In this document: piece after piece, positions 1-5,987 of the stretch
Numbering within the stretch: position 1 is the stretch's first letter
Layout: the number at the start of each line of letters is the position of its first letter
Source: Mailhella sp.
GTDB lineage: Bacteria > Desulfobacterota > Desulfovibrionia > Desulfovibrionales > Desulfovibrionaceae
DNA length: 7,770 nt
Direction: 5' to 3'
Assembly: GCA_024404335.1 (NCBI GenBank)
Contig: JAKSQA010000040.1
Span: forward strand, 1 to 7,770
Made by a program: the position numbers and the translations under genes
The notes under the pieces: generated by a model
What the model was told of the DNA's origin: nothing
What the model saw: only the letters and a program-made list of their open reading frames with translations
Databases searched by the model: none

Positions 1-1231
1 GGTTCTTCATGGCCATGCTCATGACCATGCCGGGGGTGCTGTTGCCCTCGTTCTTGATGAGGCGGGAACGGATCTCGCGGGGGATGCGGGGCAGGTCGAT
101 GCCGGCGGAGCACACGTTCTTGCAGGATTCGCAGCCGATGCAGTTCTGCACGAGGTTACGGGCCTTGTCGGCGCCGTGGTACAGGTAGGTGAGCGCAAGG
201 CCGACGGCGCCGATGTAGACGTAGCCCATCTTGTGGCCGCCGACGAGGCGGTACACGGGGCAGACGTTGGCGCAGGCGCCGCAGCGCACGCAGCGCAGGA
301 TGTCCTTGAAGCCGGGATCCTTGACGATGGAGGAGCGGCCGTTGTCAAGGAAGACGATGTGCATTTCCTTGCGGCCGTCGGGGCCGGGCTGGCACTCGTT
401 GGCGCCGGCGATCCAGGTGACATACGAGGTGATGTTCTGGCTCGTCGCGTTGCGGGGCAGGACCTCGAGGACCTTGAGGGCGTCCTTGACGGTGGGGATG
501 AGCTTTTCGATGCCGGCCAGGATGACATGCACGCGGGGCAGGGTGGTGACGAGGCGGAGGTTGCCTTCGTTGGTCACGGTGCCCACGACGCCGGCTTCGG
601 CGACGGCGAAGTTCGCGCCGGAGATGCCCATGTCGGCGTTGACGTACTCGGCGCGGAGCTCCTTGCGGGCCACCTTGACGAGGCGCTGCACGTCCTCACG
701 GTCCTGCTCGACCTTGGTGACCTGGCTGAAGAGGTCGCCGACCTGGTGGCGGGAAAGGTGGATGGCGGGCATGACCATGTGCGAGGGGCCTTCGTGGCGG
801 AGCTGGATGATCCATTCGCCGAGGTCGGTCTCGACAACGCGGTTGCCGGCCTTCTCGAGGGCCTTGTTGAGGTGGATTTCCTCGGCCGTCATCGACTTGG
901 ACTTGATGATGTTGTGTACGTCGTTGTCCTTGGCGATCTGGGCGATGATGCTGTTGGCCTCGGCGGCGGTCTTGGCGAAGTGGACCTTCAGCCCGCGCTT
1001 CTCGGCCTGTTCCTTGAACTGCTCGTACAGCTCCATCATGCGGGTGGCGGAGTCGTCCTTGATGTCGGCGACTTCGCTGATCATGGCGGCTACGTCCTTG
1101 CCGGCGAAGATGTTCGCGCGGGATGCCTTGTAGTCGACGGCGAACTTGTCGAGGGTCTTGCGGAGGAAGTCGTCGTCAAGGGCCTCACGAAGCTGGCCGT
1201 GGTATTCCTTCATGTTCTTGTGTTCGGCCAT
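1..1231 (-). CDS. lutB: LutB/LldF-like iron-sulfur subunit of L-lactate dehydrogenase, 3'-truncated by window edge
   Basis: I translated this frame from the ATG at 1229-1231; it stays open to base 1, giving 410 residues with no stop. An LUD domain fills about residues 60-300, with SKSMTAEEIHLN (111-122), ETDLGEW (134-140), an alanine/glycine-rich stretch near 202-214 and TNEGN (220-224). Two ferredoxin-type [4Fe-4S] motifs follow: C314, C317, C320, C324-Pro, and C364, C367, C370, C374, where Ser replaces the usual Pro. In known LutABC/LldEFG systems this subunit carries clusters that pass electrons from L-lactate oxidation to the respiratory chain in the cytoplasm or at the membrane. The start is supported by GGAGGA (1239-1244) lying across the end of lutC, 7 nt before ATG. 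The gap to lutC is only 3 nt, so coupling is likely. Typical LutB is about 470 residues, so at least some 60 are missing; some Desulfovibrio homologues are longer through fusion to a LutA-like CCG region, which cannot be tested here. Confidence 0.93.
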   Translation of the reverse strand, partial: MAEHKNMKEYHGQLREALDDDFLRKTLDKFAVDYKASRANIFAGKDVAAMISEVADIKDDSATRMMELYEQFKEQAEKRGLKVHFAKTAAEANSIIAQIAKDNDVHNIIKSKSMTAEEIHLNKALEKAGNRVVETDLGEWIIQLRHEGPSHMVMPAIHLSRHQVGDLFSQVTKVEQDREDVQRLVKVARKELRAEYVNADMGISGANFAVAEAGVVGTVTNEGNLRLVTTLPRVHVILAGIEKLIPTVKDALKVLEVLPRNATSQNITSYVTWIAGANECQPGPDGRKEMHIVFLDNGRSSIVKDPGFKDILRCVRCGACANVCPVYRLVGGHKMGYVYIGAVGLALTYLYHGADKARNLVQNCIGCESCKNVCSAGIDLPRIPREIRSRLIKNEGNSTPGMVMSMAMKN

Positions 1232-1234
1232 TGC

Positions 1235-1861
1235 TTAGTCCTCCAGGAGTACGACGTGAAGTTCGAGGGGGCCGTGGACGCCGATGGCGCCCACGCGCTC
1301 GATGTCGGCGGTACGGCTGGGGCCGGTGATGTACGCGGTGTACGAGGGGCCGCCGTTGTTGAGAAGCCTGAGGAAGAGGTCGGCGGAGTCGGCGAGCTTG
1401 TCGAGCAGGGTGGACTTGCGGACGAGCATGATGGAGATCTCGGCGATCATGGTGCCGATGCGGACTTCTTCGCGGTTGGAATTGACGATGCAGGTGCCGG
1501 TGTCGGTCACGAAGGCGTCGGTCCAGGTGATGCTGGCGTCGAAGCCGTTCAGGTGGCTGCGGAGGCCGGAGCGGAGGAGGTTGATGCCGGAGCCTTCGGC
1601 GGCCTTCTCAAGCACGGCGAATTCATCGTCGGAAAGGGAGGGCACGGCGAGGTTGCGGTCGAGCATGGTGGGGAAGCCGTTCTCGCTCAGGGGGCCGTAT
1701 TCCTTGCCTTCGACGGGAAGAAGGTCTTCGCATCCGCGCTTCTTAAGGGTGACGTCGACGGCGTATGCCATGGCGTCGGCGAAATCCTTGGCTTCATACA
1801 GGGTAAGGGGAATGGAGGGAGCCTTGGCTCTCAGCACTTCAACGAGTTCGTCTTGGGTCAT
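1235..1861 (-). CDS. lutC: LutC/LldG (YkgG family) LUD-domain protein, L-lactate utilisation
   Basis: This 208-residue protein matches the usual LutC size and consists of one LUD domain. Visible family motifs are DAFVTDTGTCIV (115-126), the signature GPSRTADIE (180-188), GVHGP (194-198) and the closing LHVVLLED. LutC is a cytoplasmic component of the LutABC L-lactate oxidation complex; it has no Fe-S cysteine motif and its exact biochemical role in the complex is unsettled. The ATG at 1859-1861 is preceded by AAGGAG (1867-1872) at 5 nt. The gene lies 74 nt behind the GlcF-like gene and 3 nt before lutB, so it is the third gene of the operon. The leader between glcF and lutC carries a GC-rich hairpin and a 14-bp palindrome that overlaps this ribosome binding site, which suggests separate control of the lutC-lutB pair. 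LUD proteins of other function exist, but the adjoining lutB makes this assignment firm. Confidence 0.93.
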   Translation of the reverse strand: MTQDELVEVLRAKAPSIPLTLYEAKDFADAMAYAVDVTLKKRGCEDLLPVEGKEYGPLSENGFPTMLDRNLAVPSLSDDEFAVLEKAAEGSGINLLRSGLRSHLNGFDASITWTDAFVTDTGTCIVNSNREEVRIGTMIAEISIMLVRKSTLLDKLADSADLFLRLLNNGGPSYTAYITGPSRTADIERVGAIGVHGPLELHVVLLED

Positions 1862-1866
1862 TGTAG

Positions 1867-1884
1867 CTCCTTGCGTGTACGCAA
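1867..1884 (-). promoter_or_regulatory. lutC ribosome binding site overlapped by a 14-bp palindrome
   Basis: The palindrome TTGCGT-GT-ACGCAA occupies 1871-1884, and the AAGGAG ribosome binding site of lutC occupies 1867-1872, so the two overlap by two bases. In RNA the arms could form a five-base-pair hairpin with a four-base loop next to the binding site; in DNA the site could be an operator. The symmetry is directly visible; any regulatory role is inference. Confidence 0.35.
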
Positions 1885-1904
1885 AGGGAAATGTATCGGA
1901 GGAT

Positions 1905-1929
1905 GCGGCCCGGGAAGTGCCCGGGCCGC
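1905..1929 (-). other. GC-rich stem-loop between glcF and lutC
   Basis: Ten perfectly paired bases (GCGGCCCGGG at 1905-1914 and its complement at 1920-1929) enclose a five-base loop. The hairpin starts 7 nt after the stop of the GlcF-like gene. On the transcribed strand it is followed by a mixed sequence without a U tract, so it is unlikely to be an efficient intrinsic terminator. It could be a partial attenuator or an element that protects the 3' end of the upstream glcD-glcF message after processing. Confidence 0.6.
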
Positions 1930-1935
1930 GGAGGA

Positions 1936-3246
1936 TCAGTCGGGAAGGGTCTCGGCGTAGATCTCTATGGAATGCTTAACCTTCACGTCGTCCATGTTGC
2001 GGGAGAGCGTGTCGGTGAGCTGCAGCATGCAGGCGGGGCAGCCCGTGGAGACGGCGCCGGCGCCGGTGGCCACGATGTTGTTGCGCTTGCGCTGGCCGAT
2101 TTCCTTGGAGAGGTCGTAGTGGAACAGTGTGAAGCTGCCGCCGCAGCCGCAGCAGCGGTCCGCCTCGGCCATTTCCACGAGCTCGTAATTGGGGTTCATG
2201 CCGATCAGCTTGCGGGGCTGGGCAGAGATGCCGCAGCTCTTCTTGAGATGGCAGGAATCGTGGAATGTGACCTTCGTGACCTTGCCGGAGGGGGCGGCCT
2301 TCGGCTTCTCATCCACATGGAGCACGTCGATGAGGAAGGCGTTGATGTCCATGGTCTTCTCGGCCACGGTGGCGATGAGGCGCTGTTCGGCGGGGGTGAA
2401 CTCGGGGGCGAAGTGCGTCCACCATTCCTTGAGGGTGGCGGTGCAGGAGCCGCAGGGCGTCACGATGTAGTCGATGCCGTCGCCCATGACCATGGACTGC
2501 GCGAGTACCTCGAGGTTCTTCTTCGTCTGCATGACGAATCCGGGGCGGTCGCCGGAGGCGAGGGCCGGGATGCCGCAGCAGGTGAGCTTCGAGGGCATGA
2601 CGATGCCCACGCCGTGGTGCTTCAGCACCTTGAGGCTCGCCTCGCCCAGGCTGGTGTAGTACTTGTCGGCCATGCAGCCGGCGAAGAAGAGCACCGTGAT
2701 GCCGTTCTTGGAAGGCACCTTGAGGTCGCCGTACTTGGCGTGCAGCGAACGCATGGGCAGCTTGGCGATATGGCGGTCGCCGATGAGCTTGTGGAAGAGG
2801 GGCAGGTCGTAGGTCTTGGCGCTGCGCTTCTTCATCACCGCGCCCTGGAAGGGGGCGCCCATGCGGAGCATGGCGCTGAACAGCGACGGGCGGGTGAGCA
2901 GCTCGCGGAAGACGAGCTTCTTGATGGGGTTGAGGCCGCGGTATTCCACGAGGGCCTGGCGGGCCTCCATGAAGATCTTGAGGATGGACACGCCGGAGGG
3001 GCAGTTGGCCTGGCAGGAGCCGCAGAGCAGGCACCTGTTGAGCTTCTCCTCGACGGCGTCGACGTCCAGGATGATCTTATGGGCGAGGTTGTCGACGAGG
3101 GCGAGCTTTCCGCGGCTGACGTCGGCTTCCTTCCTGGTGACACCGAAGACGGGGCAGACGGCCTGGCAGAGACCGCAGCGCATGCAGTCGGCCAGACGGT
3201 CGTCCAGCTTCATCAACGTGCTGGCAAGGCGGGAGATATCACTCAT
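1936..3246 (-). CDS. GlcF-type Fe-S oxidoreductase (two [4Fe-4S] motifs plus two CCG domains), partner of GlcD-like D-lactate dehydrogenase
   Basis: This 436-residue protein has the full GlcF architecture. The N-terminus carries two ferredoxin motifs, C21/C24/C27/C31-Pro and C72/C75/C78/C82-Pro. Two cysteine-rich CCG domains follow: FFAGCM (C191), TCCGIP (C223-C224) and CGSC (C265, C268); then HDSCH (C332), RCCGCGG (C365-C366) and GCPAC (C403, C406). In the family these domains bind Fe-S cofactors of the heterodisulfide-reductase type and relay electrons from the flavin of the partner dehydrogenase to the membrane quinone pool or another carrier. The start codon lies inside the end of the upstream gene (ATGAGTGA, 8-nt overlap). 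Its own Shine-Dalgarno is poor, so translation probably depends on coupling to glcD. The family also includes glycolate oxidase GlcF and anaerobic glycerol-3-phosphate GlpC; pairing with a GlcD homologue and the neighbouring lut genes favour D-lactate oxidation. Confidence 0.93.
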   Translation of the reverse strand: MSDISRLASTLMKLDDRLADCMRCGLCQAVCPVFGVTRKEADVSRGKLALVDNLAHKIILDVDAVEEKLNRCLLCGSCQANCPSGVSILKIFMEARQALVEYRGLNPIKKLVFRELLTRPSLFSAMLRMGAPFQGAVMKKRSAKTYDLPLFHKLIGDRHIAKLPMRSLHAKYGDLKVPSKNGITVLFFAGCMADKYYTSLGEASLKVLKHHGVGIVMPSKLTCCGIPALASGDRPGFVMQTKKNLEVLAQSMVMGDGIDYIVTPCGSCTATLKEWWTHFAPEFTPAEQRLIATVAEKTMDINAFLIDVLHVDEKPKAAPSGKVTKVTFHDSCHLKKSCGISAQPRKLIGMNPNYELVEMAEADRCCGCGGSFTLFHYDLSKEIGQRKRNNIVATGAGAVSTGCPACMLQLTDTLSRNMDDVKVKHSIEIYAETLPD

Positions 3247-4633
3247 GGCTGTATCCGGTGATCTTGCGGGCGTTCAGGAGGCCCTTCGGGTCGCAGGCGC
3301 GGCGCATGCGCTCGGAGAACAGGATGGTGCCCTTGCTGGTTTCCTTTTCCATCCACTTGGACTTGGCGGTGCCGATGCCGTGCTCGCCGGAGAGCGTGCC
3401 GCCAAGGCTGAGGGCGACGTCGAAGATCTCGTCGACGGCGGCTTCGACGCGGGCGAACTCTTCCTTGTCGCGCTTGTCGGTGAGGATGGTGGGATGCAGG
3501 TTGCCGTCGCCGGCGTGGCCGAAGGTGCCCATCTGCAGGTCGTACTTGGCCTTGATCTCGTTGAGCTTCTTCATCATGGCCGGGATCTGGGAGCGCGGCA
3601 CGGTGGCGTCTTCGAGCACGCAGGTGGGCCTGGCGCGGGCGAGGGCCGGCAGGGCGTTGCGGCGGGCGGCCCAGATCTTGTTCTTCTCGGCATCGTCCTT
3701 GGCGACGTGGATGGCGGTGGCCTTGCACTTCTTCAGCACGTCCTCGACGATGGCGGCCTCATCGGCGACCTGGCCGGGGTGGCCGTCGACTTCGATGAGG
3801 AGCATGGCGGCGGCGTCGGTGGGCAGGCCGATCTTCTGGTCGGCTTCGACGTACTTGAGGGAGGCGTTGTCGAGCAGCTCGAGCGTGCAGGGCACGACAT
3901 GGGCGGCGATCATGGCGGCGACGGCGTCGGCGGCGTCCTGGACGTCGGCGAATTCGGCGGTCATGGCCTTGGAGGCGCGGGGCGGCGGCACGAGCTTGAG
4001 GATGGCCTTGCTGATGACGCCCATGGTGCCTTCGGAGGCGACCATGAGGCCGGCGAGGTTGAAGCCGGTGACGCACTTGACGGTGCGGGAGCCGGTCTTC
4101 ACGAGGTTGCCCTCGTAGTCATAGAACTCGAGGCCCATGACGTAGTCCTTGGTGACGCCGTACTTCAGGCCGCGCAGTCCGCCGGCGTTTTCGCAGATGT
4201 TGCCGGCCAGAGTGGAGACGGACATCGAGCCGGGATCCGGGGGATAGAAGAGGCCCTTGGCCTGGACGGCAGCGGCGAACTGGGCGGTGATGACGCCGGG
4301 CTCGACGACCGCATAGAGGTCGCTGGTGTTGATCTCGAGGATCTTCTGGAGGCTGTTGGTCAGGATGACGGCGCTGTCGCTCGTATCCGGAACGGTGCCG
4401 CCGGAAAGGTTGGAGCCGGAGCCGCGCACGGTGATGGCGAGGCCGGCGTCGTAGCAGAGGCGGATGAGCTCGCCAAGCTGCTCGGTGCGCGTCGGGCGCA
4501 GGACCACGGCGGGAATCGTGGGCTTCAGCACTGCGCTGTCATAGGAATAGCACTGGCGGTCGGCTTCGGACGTGAAGACGTTCTCGGCACCAATGACGGC
4601 CTCTAACGCTTTGATAAGATTAGGACTTACCAT
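3239..4633 (-). CDS. FAD-linked 2-hydroxyacid dehydrogenase, GlcD/D-lactate dehydrogenase family
   Basis: This 464-residue flavoprotein would oxidise D-lactate (or glycolate) to the 2-oxoacid and pass electrons to the Fe-S protein encoded directly after it. A PCMH-type FAD-binding domain spans about residues 35-220: the pyrophosphate loop RGSGSNLSGGT (70-80), PPDPGS (131-136) and GNICENAGGLRGLKYG (144-159). The C-terminal FAD-oxidase domain shows GHAGDGNLH (372-380) and GEHGIG (416-421, His418), residues of the expected substrate and flavin site. Length and motifs fit GlcD and the D-lactate dehydrogenases of Desulfovibrio and archaea. The ATG at 4631-4633 has GGGGAG (4638-4643) four bases upstream and is the first gene after the AT-rich control region, so it heads the operon. 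There is no GlcE gene, which argues against an E. coli-type glycolate oxidase. Substrate preference between D-lactate, glycolate and 2-hydroxyglutarate cannot be read from the motifs alone; the lut neighbours are the main argument for lactate. Confidence 0.93.
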   Translation of the reverse strand: MVSPNLIKALEAVIGAENVFTSEADRQCYSYDSAVLKPTIPAVVLRPTRTEQLGELIRLCYDAGLAITVRGSGSNLSGGTVPDTSDSAVILTNSLQKILEINTSDLYAVVEPGVITAQFAAAVQAKGLFYPPDPGSMSVSTLAGNICENAGGLRGLKYGVTKDYVMGLEFYDYEGNLVKTGSRTVKCVTGFNLAGLMVASEGTMGVISKAILKLVPPPRASKAMTAEFADVQDAADAVAAMIAAHVVPCTLELLDNASLKYVEADQKIGLPTDAAAMLLIEVDGHPGQVADEAAIVEDVLKKCKATAIHVAKDDAEKNKIWAARRNALPALARARPTCVLEDATVPRSQIPAMMKKLNEIKAKYDLQMGTFGHAGDGNLHPTILTDKRDKEEFARVEAAVDEIFDVALSLGGTLSGEHGIGTAKSKWMEKETSKGTILFSERMRRACDPKGLLNARKITGYSHE

Positions 4634-4648
4634 AACTCTCCCCTACCC

Positions 4649-4676
4649 TTGTGAGGTACTTTAGACTATTTCACAA
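4649..4676. promoter_or_regulatory. TTGTGA...TCACAA inverted half-sites in the glcD leader
   Basis: Exact inverted arms TTGTGA (4649-4654) and TCACAA (4671-4676) are separated by 16 bases. A third copy, TTGTGA at 4871-4876, lies at the far side of the same intergenic region. The half-sites look like those of CRP/FNR-family regulators, including HcpR of sulfate reducers, but those use a 6-base spacer. The pair sits close to the glcD ribosome binding site, so it could instead be an RNA hairpin in the leader. Confidence 0.35.
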
Positions 4677-4694
4677 AAGGAAAAATCCGTATTG

Positions 4695-4724
4695 TAAATA
4701 TGCTGAAATATTGAGCCGGTGCAA
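4695..4724 (-). promoter_or_regulatory. weak sigma70-like promoter candidate for the lactate operon
   Basis: On the minus strand TTGCAC (4719-4724) is followed after 18 bases by TATTTA (4695-4700). Both hexamers are partial matches to -35 and -10 consensus. A start near 4688 would give a leader of about 55 nt to the glcD-like ATG. The first AATAT-N6-ATATT dyad overlaps the -10 and spacer, which would suit control by a repressor. Confidence 0.3.
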
Positions 4725-4816
4725 GGGGTTTGAAGGATTTTCGGAAAGATTTTTTAAAGTTAATTTTTTCTCAAAAAATGTCGCTGGCAGATAAGTTTTA
4801 ATATACTGAAAATATT
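4697..4816. repeat. pair of near-identical AATAT-N6/7-ATATT dyads about 104 bp apart
   Basis: The first copy is AATAT-GCTGAA-ATATT at 4697-4712, and the second is AATAT-ACTGAAA-ATATT at 4800-4816. The copies share not only the symmetric arms but also a CTGAA core, so they form an imperfect direct repeat as well as two inverted repeats. The second overlaps the TATAAT hexamer and the first overlaps the other promoter candidate. The arrangement fits two operators for one regulator; in such AT-rich DNA chance similarity is possible. Confidence 0.4.
4763..4779. repeat. A/T-tract dyad ATTTTTT-CTC-AAAAAAT
   Basis: Seven-base arms of perfect complementarity surround a three-base centre. The element lies between the two candidate promoters in the AT-rich upstream region. 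The tracts would give intrinsic curvature and could serve as an UP-like element or a site for a nucleoid protein. Confidence 0.3.
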
Positions 4817-4819
4817 ATA
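4814..4819 (-). promoter_or_regulatory. perfect TATAAT -10 hexamer upstream of the lactate operon
   Basis: On the minus strand a perfect TATAAT lies about 180 bases before the glcD-like start. No good -35 hexamer stands 16-18 bases upstream, so if this promoter is used it probably depends on an activator. Transcription from here would give a long leader containing the A/T dyad, the first AATAT dyad and the TTGTGA/TCACAA pair. I saw no sigma54 element (GG-N10-GC in a TGGCAC/TTGC context) in the region. Confidence 0.35.
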
Positions 4820-4934
4820 CAAATTGATATTGTGTACGTTTTTTTCCATAGGACAATCGGACGTTTCCATTTGTGAAGTCCCGAACAGCAGGATTGGAGA
4901 GGCGGAGCGGCAGCCGTGGAAAAAACGGATGTGA

Positions 4935-4976
4935 CGAAAATGACAAGGGCGGCGGAACATGCGTTCCGCCGCCCTT
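4935..4976 (-). terminator. rho-independent terminator of the DUF2333 gene
   Basis: A perfect 14-base-pair stem has arms AAGGGCGGCGGAAC (4945-4958) and its complement (4963-4976) around a four-base loop. It begins about 25 nt after the DUF2333 stop codon. On the minus strand the stem is followed by TTGTCATTTTCG, a moderate T-rich stretch, with a TTTTTT run about 20 nt further on. In the plus direction no T run follows, so it acts for the minus-strand gene and insulates the lactate operon from read-through. Confidence 0.8.
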
Positions 4977-5001
4977 CGGCGTGCCGTTCAGGTGAGGGAT
5001 A

Positions 5002-5919
5002 TCAGATCCTTAGGCTGTCGCGTATGTCGGAGAGACGGTTGCGGGCGAAGAGGAGGTACGAGATGATGAGCTCGCCGGAGTTGAAGGAGGAGGTGATGTA
5101 CAGGGGGTCGTAGCTGCAGATGCGGTCCATGTAGTGCATGGCCTCGTTCATGTTCTGCTCGTTGTTCTTGCCCCTGATCTCGGGGTAGAGGTCGTACATG
5201 GCCTTCAGGTAGTCGCGCACGACGAGGATGACGCCCTGGGCCTCATAGATGCGGTTGTCGAGCGTGTAGAAGGGCAGGTCCTGCGAGTTGTTGAGCAGGC
5301 CGAGCGCGTAGCCGAACACCGTCTCGCCGAGGATGAGGTTCATCGCGGAATAGAGGTCGTCGGTGCGGCAGTTGTAGACGGCCTTTCCGGCGAGCAGGTC
5401 CTTCTTGTACTTCTCGGTGAGGGAGAACGCCTTGCTGAAGGAGCTTTCCGCGGAGGGGATGAAGAGCATGCCCCAGCGCTTCGGGCCGATGGCGAAGTGG
5501 TTCAGGCGGGCGTTGTAGAGGTCGTTGTTCTCCCGGTCGTTGGAGCCGAGCTTGGCGATGCTGGTCGAATAGTGGTCGAAGAGCATCTTGGTGGCGACGT
5601 AGGTGCCGTACTGCCTGTAGGCGCGGTTGTCCATAAGCGTGGGGCAGGTGAGGCCGATGTCGTTGGCCGACCAGCCGAACAGGGAGCCCATCTCGTATTC
5701 CATGCGGTTCGTCAGGGCGGAGAGCAGGGCCGCGCCCTTTTCCTGGTCGGTCATGCCGGCCTTCTGCTGCACCTGGTAGACCGGGAACTTCACGGGGTCG
5801 ATGGCGGAGTAGAGCTTCTGCGAGCCCCACATGATGAGCAGGACGGCGACGAAGATGAGGGTCTGGGTGAGGAGGGTCCTTCCTACGATGACGAAATGCT
5901 TTGCTTCGGGCTGAGCCAT
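5002..5919 (-). CDS. DUF2333 family membrane-anchored protein, function unknown
   Basis: This 305-residue protein has a short cytoplasmic N-terminus with basic residues, one hydrophobic segment at about 16-31, and then a long soluble part that is presumably periplasmic. The soluble part has no recognisable catalytic motif. Conspicuous stretches include NRMEYEMGSLFGWSANDIG (71-89), LMDNRAYRQYGTYVATKMLF (95-114) and the region around GPKRWGMLFIPSAESSF (145-161). I assign DUF2333 from memory of the family pattern, which occurs in Proteobacteria and sulfate reducers and has no established function. The ATG at 5917-5919 is supported by a purine-rich AAGGAAGG (5924-5931). It is separated from the aminopeptidase gene by 68 nt with a promoter candidate, and a strong terminator follows, so it is probably monocistronic or a distal gene of the preceding operon. 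The single N-terminal anchor could also be an uncleaved signal peptide. Confidence 0.8.
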   Translation of the reverse strand: MAQPEAKHFVIVGRTLLTQTLIFVAVLLIMWGSQKLYSAIDPVKFPVYQVQQKAGMTDQEKGAALLSALTNRMEYEMGSLFGWSANDIGLTCPTLMDNRAYRQYGTYVATKMLFDHYSTSIAKLGSNDRENNDLYNARLNHFAIGPKRWGMLFIPSAESSFSKAFSLTEKYKKDLLAGKAVYNCRTDDLYSAMNLILGETVFGYALGLLNNSQDLPFYTLDNRIYEAQGVILVVRDYLKAMYDLYPEIRGKNNEQNMNEAMHYMDRICSYDPLYITSSFNSGELIISYLLFARNRLSDIRDSLRI

Positions 5920-5947
5920 GATTCCTTCCTTGTTGATGTTTACCTAG

Positions 5948-5975
5948 AGGATAATGCGGAAAAGGGATTTGTCCA
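5948..5975 (-). promoter_or_regulatory. sigma70-like promoter candidate for the DUF2333 gene
   Basis: On the minus strand TGGACA (5970-5975, five of six matches to the -35 consensus) and TATCCT (5948-5953, four of six to the -10 consensus) are 16 bases apart. A start near 5941 would leave a leader of about 20 nt with the ribosome binding site properly placed. No terminator hairpin is visible between the aminopeptidase gene and this point, so read-through is also possible. Confidence 0.4.
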
Positions 5976-5987
5976 GATTTTCCCGTA

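Larger units (their letters stand above)
4634..4944. promoter_or_regulatory. AT-rich intergenic control region of the lactate operon
   Basis: This stretch of about 310 bases separates the operon start from the terminator of the DUF2333 gene. It is visibly AT-rich against GC-rich flanking genes. The only open frames are short (66 codons minus, 65 codons plus), overlap the terminator or the neighbouring gene, lack recognisable motifs and are not called. It should contain the promoter and the regulator sites of the glcD-glcF-lutC-lutB operon; the individual candidates are listed separately. Confidence 0.7.

Noticed and set aside
176..1960. 594-codon plus-strand open frame opposite lutB and lutC
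   Set aside because: It is antisense to two genes with clear family motifs, has a Val/Gly/Asp/His-rich composition typical of GC-rich shadow frames and no recognisable domain.
1891..4606. Long plus-strand open frames of 456 and 596 codons opposite glcF and glcD
   Set aside because: They run antisense to unambiguous Fe-S and FAD proteins, and their composition is that of a codon-bias shadow; no motif or sensible ribosome binding context was seen.
4634..4930. Search for a sigma54 promoter upstream of the lactate operon
   Set aside because: Lactate operons of some Desulfovibrio are sigma54-dependent, but I found no minus-strand match with GG and GC at the proper 10-base distance; a TGGCAG at about 4785 is in the wrong direction and lacks the -12 element.
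4760..4960. 66-codon minus-strand open frame in the AT-rich control region
   Set aside because: It starts inside the terminator hairpin, crosses the promoter region and has no recognisable motif or good ribosome binding site, so it is unlikely to be a real small protein.
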